DNA of 18,845 nucleotides from positions 1 through 18,845 of the forward strand of contig WYEE01000071.1 in the NCBI GenBank assembly GCA_009904025.1, written 5' to 3'. How positions within the stretch are numbered: the first letter of the stretch is position 1; the number at the start of each line of letters is the position of its first letter. Made by a program: the position numbers and the translations under genes. Of the stretch, positions 13,484-18,845 are shown in pieces. This DNA comes from Thermogladius sp. Lineage in GTDB: Archaea; Thermoproteota; Thermoprotei_A; Sulfolobales; Desulfurococcaceae. The notes beneath the pieces are model-generated. The model saw only the letters and a program-made list of their open reading frames with translations, did not search any database and was not told the DNA's origin.

Positions 13484-14212
13484 GTGTCGGAATCCAAGCC
13501 AAGGCTGATACGCGAGGATGGGCTGAGAGTTGACGGTAGGAAGCCGGAGGATTTAAGGCCTATCAGAATGGAGATAGAGGTTTTGAAGAACGCTAATGGT
13601 TCAGCTCTCGTGGAGTACGGCGGTACTAAAGTTATAGCTGCTGTATACGGCCCTCGCGAGGCGACTCCCAAGGCTGTCCAGCTACCTGATAGGGCTGTTC
13701 TAAGAGTGAGATACCATATGGCGCCGTTCTCGACGTCCGAGCACAAATCTCCTGCGCCGACGAGGAGAGAGATTGAATTGTCGAAGGTTATAAGAGAGGC
13801 CCTTGAAGCGGTAGTTTTCACAGACCAGTTCCCTAGAGCCAGCATAGATGTATTCATTGAAGTTCTCCAAGCCGATGGTGGGACTAGAACAGCGGGGTTA
13901 ACAGCCGCCTCTCTAGCACTCGCGGATGCTGGAATACCGATGAGGGATCTGGTTGCGGGCGTAGCTGTGGGTAAAGTCGACGGCGTGATAGTTCTAGATA
14001 TAAACGAGCTTGAAGACGAGTTCGGCGAGGCCGATATGCCGTTGGGCTACGCGGCTGGTGTTGGCGAGATAGTGCTCCTGCAGCTAAACGGGGTTTTAAC
14101 CCCGGAGGAGTTTAAGAAAGCTGTTGAGCTGGGTAGGAGGGGTGCTGAAAGAATATACGCGCAAATGAAGGAGACGCTTCATAAAAAGTACCTTGCCATC
14201 TTGGAGTCGTGA
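13484..14212 (+). CDS. rrp41: Exosome catalytic subunit Rrp41
   Basis: This is the catalytic RNase-PH-fold subunit of the archaeal exosome, a phosphorolytic 3'-5' RNase that also adds tails in reverse. It has 242 residues. Family segments are the RVDGRKPEDLRPI start, GGTKVIAAVYGPRE and the RNA-binding Arg pair at 94-95 (PTRREIE). The active-site region ELEDEFGEADMPLG carries Asp178 and Asp184 at the six-residue spacing of known catalytic aspartates. It should be active. GTG 13484 is chosen since GGTGG lies at 13473-13477; the out-of-frame GTG at 13482 is unrelated. Spacing to rrp42 is 10 bases. Confidence 0.97.
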   Translation: MSESKPRLIREDGLRVDGRKPEDLRPIRMEIEVLKNANGSALVEYGGTKVIAAVYGPREATPKAVQLPDRAVLRVRYHMAPFSTSEHKSPAPTRREIELSKVIREALEAVVFTDQFPRASIDVFIEVLQADGGTRTAGLTAASLALADAGIPMRDLVAGVAVGKVDGVIVLDINELEDEFGEADMPLGYAAGVGEIVLLQLNGVLTPEEFKKAVELGRRGAERIYAQMKETLHKKYLAILES

Positions 14213-14222
14213 GGTGCGGATT

Positions 14223-15071
14223 ATGTCTATAACGCCTCAGAGAGAACCAGTCATGCCAAAGCTTAGAGCCGAGAACATTATCAAGATGCTGAAAAAAGGT
14301 GAGAGGGTAGACAATAGGGGGTTACATGATTACAGGAGTATCTCGGTGAGCATCGGAATAATAGGTAAAGCGGAGGGGAGCGCTCTAGTTAAACTGGGTG
14401 GTACACAAGTTATAGCGGGGGTTAAAGCTGAGTTAGGCTCCCCTTACGAGGATAGGCCGAACGAGGGGGTTCTACAAGTTCACGCCGAGTTTGTTCCACT
14501 AGCATCCCCCTCCTTTGAGCCAGGCCCACCTAACGAGGAGGCAATAGAGGTTGCTAGGGTTATAGATAGGAGTCTCAGGGAGCCTAGGGCGATCGAATTG
14601 TCTAAGCTAATCGTACAACCGGGAAGGCTCGCCTGGGTCATCTACGACGACGTATACGTTATAGACCACGATGGCAATATACTCGACGCCGGTATGATTG
14701 CCTCAATGATCGCGCTGGCTGTCACCAAGTTACCCAAGCTAGATATATCGAGCGAGGGTGTCAAAATAAACCGGGACGTTAAGGAAACACCATTACCATT
14801 AAACACGCTTGTTACAACCATTACAATGGGGGTTCTAGGAGATATTCTGGTGGTTGATCCCTCATTAGAAGAGGAGAGCGTCTTAGATACCTTCATATCT
14901 ATATCAGTGGACGAGAAGGGGCGGATAGTTGGGCTCCAGAAAAGGGGCTTGAAGAGTATAACACCCAAAACCCTGGACTCAGCGGTGGAAATAGCTTTAA
15001 AGAAGGGTGACCAGGTGTTAAGTTTTATAAGGAAGGTTATAACCAGTCCACAAGAGTACATGAAATGGTAG
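14223..15071 (+). CDS. rrp42: Exosome non-catalytic ring subunit Rrp42
   Basis: This is an RNase-PH-fold partner of Rrp41; three Rrp41-Rrp42 pairs form the hexameric ring. It has 282 residues from ATG 14223. Family features are RVDNRGLHDYRSISVSIG, SALVKLGGTQVIAGVKAELG, the Pro-rich PLASPSFEPGPPNEE and the DHDGNILDAGMIAS motif. The catalytic aspartates of Rrp41 are not at the matching positions, as normal for Rrp42. An in-frame codon at 14193 would add ten residues inside rrp41, but GGTG at 14213-14216 lies 6 bases before ATG 14223, which decides the start. Confidence 0.96.
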   Translation: MSITPQREPVMPKLRAENIIKMLKKGERVDNRGLHDYRSISVSIGIIGKAEGSALVKLGGTQVIAGVKAELGSPYEDRPNEGVLQVHAEFVPLASPSFEPGPPNEEAIEVARVIDRSLREPRAIELSKLIVQPGRLAWVIYDDVYVIDHDGNILDAGMIASMIALAVTKLPKLDISSEGVKINRDVKETPLPLNTLVTTITMGVLGDILVVDPSLEEESVLDTFISISVDEKGRIVGLQKRGLKSITPKTLDSAVEIALKKGDQVLSFIRKVITSPQEYMKW

Positions 15072-15083
15072 GTGATGCTGGTT

Positions 15084-15344
15084 ATGGGTAGGACAAAAGT
15101 TGTCGGGCCGGCGGGCAGGTATGGCGCGAGATATGGTGCCACACTCAGGAAGAAGGTAAAGGGCATACTCGTAAAAAGGTACTCACCACAGCAATGCCCG
15201 TTCTGCGGGTATACTGGAGGGGTCGTAAGGATATCAGTTGGCTTGTGGACATGCAGGAAGTGCGGAGCGGTTTGGGCGGGTGGAGCGTACTATCATAGGA
15301 CAGAGCTAAGCAAGTTTTTCCCCAGGGTCGTGGTAAGGGAGTAA
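15084..15344 (+). CDS. rpl37ae: 50S ribosomal protein L37Ae
   Basis: This is a small zinc-binding large-subunit protein of 86 residues. A basic N-terminus (MGRTKVVGPAGRYGARYG) precedes a zinc ribbon with Cys38, Cys41, Cys57 and Cys60 (CPFCG ... CRKCG), then GGAYYHRTE. ATG 15084 gives the family start; GTG 15072 and ATG 15075 lie upstream in frame but fall within the GGTGAT ribosome binding site (15071-15076). It follows rrp42 in the typical order. Confidence 0.95.
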   Translation: MGRTKVVGPAGRYGARYGATLRKKVKGILVKRYSPQQCPFCGYTGGVVRISVGLWTCRKCGAVWAGGAYYHRTELSKFFPRVVVRE

Positions 15345-15350
15345 AAAAAA

Positions 15351-15899
15351 GTGTTTTTAGTAACAACATCGCACCGTCCTAGCCAGAGGTTAAGATCGTT
15401 TATAAAAGACCTGACACTAATACTACCCGGCTCGCTCCGAGTGAATAGAGGTAAGAGAAGGCTAGCGGATCTAGCCTACTTAGCCCTAGCGAATAATAAG
15501 AAGTATGTTATCGTGGTCGACAGGTGGAGGGGAAACCCGTCTCTTATACGCATATACACTTTGAACATGGGTGGCGGAGGGGATTTAAACCTGGTAAGAT
15601 ATGCTGACATAGCGTTGGCTGGAGTAAGGTTGTCGAGGGAGGGAAGTTTAAAGCTGGCTAAACCTGTAACCGGTTACAGGGAGGTAGATTACTCAAAGTG
15701 CTCCAGCGATAAATGCCTTGAACTCTCAGGATTGTTGACAAGCCTGCTAAGGGAATTCTTAGGCAAACATCCGGGTTATAGGCTGGTAGTAGGCGATGAG
15801 AAAAACATTGTAACAATTAAATTAATGACTGAAAATGAACGTGATATCGGGCCTTTGATCAAAGTGAGGGGTTTCAAGGTTTATGGAAAACAAGGTTGA
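15351..15899 (+). CDS. Brix domain ribosome biogenesis protein (Imp4-like)
   Basis: This is a 182-residue archaeal Brix-domain protein, related to eukaryotic Imp4/Rpf1-type rRNA-processing factors. The family opening is clear: VTTSHRPSQRLRSFIKDLTLILPG, in parts, with the basic SLRVNRGKRRLADLA. A strand with KYVIVVDRWRGNPSLIRIYTL follows, then a second half-repeat. The start is GTG 15351, 6 bases after the L37Ae stop across a run of eight A, with AAGGGAG as ribosome binding site. The last 17 bases overlap the next gene. It probably helps pre-rRNA folding or processing. Confidence 0.88.
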   Translation: MFLVTTSHRPSQRLRSFIKDLTLILPGSLRVNRGKRRLADLAYLALANNKKYVIVVDRWRGNPSLIRIYTLNMGGGGDLNLVRYADIALAGVRLSREGSLKLAKPVTGYREVDYSKCSSDKCLELSGLLTSLLREFLGKHPGYRLVVGDEKNIVTIKLMTENERDIGPLIKVRGFKVYGKQG

Positions 15900-16131
15900 A
15901 CTTGAAATTAGGGGGATCGACGAGAAGACGTTGTTATCTCTAAACGAATCTCTCAGCCCGGAGATAAAAACCCTACCTGAGCCGTGTAGGGGAGAAATAA
16001 GCATAGAGGGTAATACGCTTAGGATATTTGTGTCATGTAGTAGAATAGGTCTTTTAAGAGCCGTCGTGAATAGTATTATAAGTACCATAGATATGCTTAT
16101 CGAATTAAGGAAGGTGGCTGAAGATGAGTGA
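15883..16131 (+). CDS. KEOPS Pcc1-family protein (copy B; Pcc1 or Pcc2)
   Basis: This 82-residue protein has the same Pcc1 layout as the gene at 4730: N-terminal strand VELEIRGI, a helix LLSLNESLSPEI, strands GEISIEGNTLRIFVSCS and a C-terminal helix LLRAVVNSIISTIDMLIELR. Sequence resemblance to copy A is low outside this pattern. Archaeal KEOPS has a second Pcc1 paralogue, Pcc2, described as a fifth core subunit, so this pair probably supplies both. It overlaps the Brix gene by 17 bases and prefoldin beta by 8. Some annotations of this position name it only as a Pcc1-domain or hypothetical protein. Confidence 0.78.
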   Translation: MENKVELEIRGIDEKTLLSLNESLSPEIKTLPEPCRGEISIEGNTLRIFVSCSRIGLLRAVVNSIISTIDMLIELRKVAEDE

Positions 16132-16498
16132 GCAGAAACTCCCACCGGAGGTTCAACAACTAATAGCTCAGTACCAGGCGATGAGGGAGAGCTATGTTAA
16201 AGTTGATTCCGAGCTGAAACTAGTCGAGGCTGAGATATCTGAAATAGACAACGTCCTGGAGAACCTCCAGTATCTCCAGAACTCTACCGAGGTATACAAG
16301 CTGATCGGCCAAGTACTAGTTAAGAAAAGCAAAGATGAGGTTGTCAAAGAGCTTCAGGAGAGGAAAGAGTTATTGAATTTGAAAAAAGAGAAGTATAAGA
16401 AGCAGTTGGAAGTATTGGGAAAACAGCTGTCAGACCTGGAGGTTAAAATTAGAGAGGTATTAAGCAAGTATGGGCTCGTCGGCCAGAAGCAAACCTAA
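16124..16498 (+). CDS. pfdB: Prefoldin subunit beta
   Basis: This is the beta subunit of prefoldin, the hexameric jellyfish-shaped chaperone that passes unfolded proteins to the thermosome. It has 124 residues, the family's length. Two long coiled-coil helices flank a short beta hairpin, typified by QQLIAQYQAMRESY, NSTEVYKLIGQVLVKKSKDEV and the C-terminal LEVLGKQLSDLEVKIREVL. The ATG at 16124 has GGTG at 16113-16116. It overlaps the preceding gene by 8 bases and the next by 29. Confidence 0.96.
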   Translation: MSEQKLPPEVQQLIAQYQAMRESYVKVDSELKLVEAEISEIDNVLENLQYLQNSTEVYKLIGQVLVKKSKDEVVKELQERKELLNLKKEKYKKQLEVLGKQLSDLEVKIREVLSKYGLVGQKQT

Positions 16499-16796
16499 AT
16501 CGCTTGGTTTAAGACTCGAGGATATCTCTGAGAATGATATCGAGGAGATAGCGTTCAAGGTGGAAGAAGCTGTTAGAAAATATATAGAGGAGAGGACTGG
16601 TAGACGCGGGGAGGTAGAGGTTGTAGTCAAGATATCAAGGGATGGAGAGAGCTTAAACATTCTCATAGATGTTGGGTTAAGGGGAGGGTTGCCCGGGAGG
16701 ATCCCCGACTTAGACTCTCTGCTGGGGGACTCCATTAGAGTGGGGAGGATGGAGTTCGAGAAGCTTATTATCGGTTTTTCCCGGGAGGCATCTTAG
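16470..16796 (+). CDS. DUF3194 family protein
   Basis: This is a 108-residue archaeal protein of unknown function that regularly follows prefoldin beta in archaea. A basic Ser-rich leader (to about residue 12) precedes an acidic helix (LEDISENDIEEIAFKVEEAV), a strand pair (VEVVVKISRDGESLNILIDVGLRG) and a C-terminal helix. There are no metal sites or membrane segments. The ATG at 16470 lies inside pfdB. It may work with prefoldin or in ribosome assembly; this is context only. Confidence 0.82.
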   Translation: MGSSARSKPKSLGLRLEDISENDIEEIAFKVEEAVRKYIEERTGRRGEVEVVVKISRDGESLNILIDVGLRGGLPGRIPDLDSLLGDSIRVGRMEFEKLIIGFSREAS

Positions 16797-16805
16797 AAAC
16801 ACGAG

Positions 16806-16813
16806 TTTTAAAC
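16806..16813 (+). promoter_or_regulatory. TATA-like promoter of fusA
   Basis: TTTTAAAC lies 10 bases after the DUF3194 stop and predicts a start near 16836, leaving about 30 bases of leader before the EF-2 ATG. The 71-base gap is the clearest break at the end of the superoperon, so EF-2 probably has its own transcript. Confidence 0.5.
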
Positions 16814-16867
16814 CCCTTCTAAACATGAGGTCTTTTAGGCGTACATGTAAGCGGGGTTGGTTTACGG

Positions 16868-18845
16868 ATGGTTAAGTACAAGCAGACGAGCGATGTGTTG
16901 AAGATAATGAAGAACTTGGAGCAGGTTAGGAACATCGGTATCACAGCTCACGTTGACCACGGCAAGACGACTCTATCGGACTCGTTGCTGGCTATGGCCG
17001 GCTTACTCTCTGAGAAGATAGCCGGGCAGGCCTTAGCATTAGACTACCTAGATATAGAGCAGAAGAGGCAGATGACGGTTAAAGCAGCTAACGTCAGCTT
17101 GTACCACGAGTATAAGGGGAAACCCTACGTCATAAACCTGATAGACACGCCTGGGCACGTGGACTTCCAGTCCAAGACTATAAGGGCGCTTAGAGTGATT
17201 GATGGAGCTATTGTTGTAGTGGATTCTGTAGAGGGTGTTATGACCCAAACCGAGATGTACCTTAGAGTAGCCTTAGAGGAAATGGTTAGGCCGGTGCTGT
17301 TTATAAACAAGATAGACAGGCTGATTAAAGAGCTCAAGCTCTCACCCTCGGAGATCCAACAGAGGCTGGTTCAGATAATCAAGGATATAAACACGTTGAT
17401 AGCCAATTACGCTGAGAAGGAGTTCAAGAGTGCTTGGCAACTTGACCCAGCTAAAGGGCAGGTGGTCTTTGGTAGTGCGAGGGATAGGTGGGGGTTCTCC
17501 GTTCCCATGGCGCAACAGAAAGGCATAAAGTTCAGCGATGTGATAGATGTCTACCAGAGGGGTAAAGAAGCTATACCAGAGCTACAGAAGATTGCACCGC
17601 TTCACGAGGCTATATTGGACGCGGTTGTCAAGTACATACCCAACCCTAGGGAGGCCCAAGCTTACAGGATCAAGAAGATATGGCATGGAGACCTAAACAA
17701 CCCTGTTGCCAAGGCGATGCTTGAAGCAGACCCTAATGGGCCGTTGGTAATGTTGGTTAACGATGTAAGGGTAGACCCTCATGCAGGGCTGGTTGCCACC
17801 GGGAGGGTTTACTCTGGTACGGTGAGGGCTGGTGAAGAGCTTTGGCTCGTCAACGCGAGGCTGAAGCAGAGGGTTCTGCAGGTAGGCTTGTACATGGGTC
17901 CGTATAGGGAGCTAGCCGACGAGATCAGCGCGGGCAACATAGCAGCAGTACTAGGACTAGATAAAGCCAGGTCGGGTGAGACGGTTTGCTCTCTCGGGGT
18001 AAAAGACACGATGACCCCCTTCGAGAAGCTGAGGATGATAACTGAGTCTGTTGTGACAGTGGCTGTAGAGCCTAAAGACCCCTCTCAGCTAACAAAGCTC
18101 ATAGACGCCTTGCATAAGCTGAGCATCGAAGACCCTAGCCTTATCGTTAAAATAAATGAGGAGACAGGCGAGTTCCTGCTAAGCGGTGTGGGAACATTGC
18201 ATATCGAGATCGCTCTAACCCTACTCAAAGACCTCTACGGCTTGGATGTAGTGGCGACACCGCCTGTCATAGTATACAGGGAGAGCGTTAGGGCTGGTAG
18301 CAGGGTGTTTGAGGGCAAATCTCCCAACAAACACAACAAGCTCTATATCAGTGTAGCCCCACTCGACGAGAATACGATTAGGCTTATACAGGATAGAATT
18401 GTCACAGAAGACATGGATCCCAGAGACAGAGCTAAGATCCTGAGGGAGCAAGCCGGCTGGGACACTGATGAAGCCAGGAGGATATGGGCTATAGACGACA
18501 ACATAAACGTCTTTGTGGACATGACAACGGGTGTCCAGTACTTGAGGGATGTCAAGGACACTATAATCCAAGGGTTTAGGCTGGCTATGAGGGAGGGGCC
18601 GCTAGCGATGGAGCCCGTGAGAGGAGTTAAGGTAATATTACACGACGCCATCATACACGAAGACCCGGCTCACAGGGGTCCAGCCCAGTTGTTCCCCGCT
18701 GTGAGAAACGCGATCTACGCGGGGATGCTGACCTCCAGGCCGACTCTTCTAGAACCCATCTTGAAACTAGATATAAGAACACCGATGGAGTTCATAGGCA
18801 ATATATCGACTATTATAACAAAGAAGAGGGGTAAGCTCATAGAGG
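16868..18845 (+). CDS. fusA: Translation elongation factor EF-2 (3'-truncated by window edge)
   Basis: This is the archaeal EF-2, the GTPase that moves tRNAs and mRNA after peptide-bond formation. The first 659 codons are present and the frame is open to the window end; the family has about 730-740 residues, so the last part is missing. GTPase motifs are AHVDHGKTT (27-35), RQMTVKAANVS in switch I, DTPGHVDF, NKID and the GSARDRWGF region. Domain II starts around residue 295 (GPLVMLVNDV). In domain IV, the segment HEDPAHRGPAQLFP carries His602 (codon at 18671-18673), the position modified to diphthamide. ATG 16868 is the natural start; the ribosome binding site is weak. Confidence 0.97.
   Translation, partial: MVKYKQTSDVLKIMKNLEQVRNIGITAHVDHGKTTLSDSLLAMAGLLSEKIAGQALALDYLDIEQKRQMTVKAANVSLYHEYKGKPYVINLIDTPGHVDFQSKTIRALRVIDGAIVVVDSVEGVMTQTEMYLRVALEEMVRPVLFINKIDRLIKELKLSPSEIQQRLVQIIKDINTLIANYAEKEFKSAWQLDPAKGQVVFGSARDRWGFSVPMAQQKGIKFSDVIDVYQRGKEAIPELQKIAPLHEAILDAVVKYIPNPREAQAYRIKKIWHGDLNNPVAKAMLEADPNGPLVMLVNDVRVDPHAGLVATGRVYSGTVRAGEELWLVNARLKQRVLQVGLYMGPYRELADEISAGNIAAVLGLDKARSGETVCSLGVKDTMTPFEKLRMITESVVTVAVEPKDPSQLTKLIDALHKLSIEDPSLIVKINEETGEFLLSGVGTLHIEIALTLLKDLYGLDVVATPPVIVYRESVRAGSRVFEGKSPNKHNKLYISVAPLDENTIRLIQDRIVTEDMDPRDRAKILREQAGWDTDEARRIWAIDDNINVFVDMTTGVQYLRDVKDTIIQGFRLAMREGPLAMEPVRGVKVILHDAIIHEDPAHRGPAQLFPAVRNAIYAGMLTSRPTLLEPILKLDIRTPMEFIGNISTIITKKRGKLIE

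Noticed and set aside
14193..14222. N-terminal extension of Rrp42 into rrp41
   Set aside because: The extra residues are not like the family, and GGTG lies 6 bases before ATG 14223.
15343..15350. Run of eight A as a programmed frameshift site between L37Ae and Brix
   Set aside because: L37Ae ends at its normal length and Brix has its own start; the run is just an A-rich junction.

Overview
The window is archaeal chromosome and almost certainly from a hyperthermophilic crenarchaeote of the Desulfurococcales type (Thermosphaera, Desulfurococcus or Staphylothermus would fit; I cannot fix the genus without a search). The signs are archaeal or eukaryote-type information-processing genes throughout, AT-rich TATA-like promoters, GGTG/GTGAT ribosome binding sites, many GTG and TTG starts, a tRNA without an encoded CCA, and archaeal C/D box guide RNA. 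No mobile element, CRISPR array or phage gene was seen.

Region 1 (1-3455, + strand) is one tight operon joining translation initiation to small-subunit maturation: the 3' part of aIF2 beta, a DUF424 protein, an NMD3 homologue, aIF1A, the RIO1 kinase and the double-KH Dim2/Pno1 homologue, mostly with overlapping ends. Region 2 (3569-5689) has its own promoter and carries a Cdc45/RecJ-like protein without catalytic residues, the KEOPS subunit Pcc1 and ribosomal protein S3Ae. Region 3 (5692-7354) encodes a GlmU-like sugar-1-phosphate nucleotidylyltransferase/acetyltransferase and a small archaeal protein of unknown function. The TGS-domain GTPase YchF (7372-8601) is the only protein gene on the minus strand and shares a divergent promoter region with rpl15e.

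Region 4 (8663-18845) is the classic archaeal exosome superoperon: L15e, a COG1325 RNA-binding protein, RNase P Rpp30 and Pop5, proteasome alpha, SBDS, exosome Rrp4-Rrp41-Rrp42, L37Ae, a Brix protein, a second Pcc1-family protein, prefoldin beta and DUF3194, followed by EF-2 (cut by the window end). A canonical C/D box sRNA and tRNA-Leu(UAA) are inserted between pop5 and psmA. Together these genes make, check, modify and degrade RNA and ribosomes.

Most of the gene content is conserved. The points that stand out are: Pop5 carries an N-terminal transmembrane helix, which would tether RNase P to the membrane; rnp3 has no ordinary start codon in the right place, and its ribosome binding site points at an ACG; a C/D box sRNA with two 12-nt guides; and two Pcc1-family paralogues that fit the recently described Pcc1/Pcc2 pair of archaeal KEOPS.
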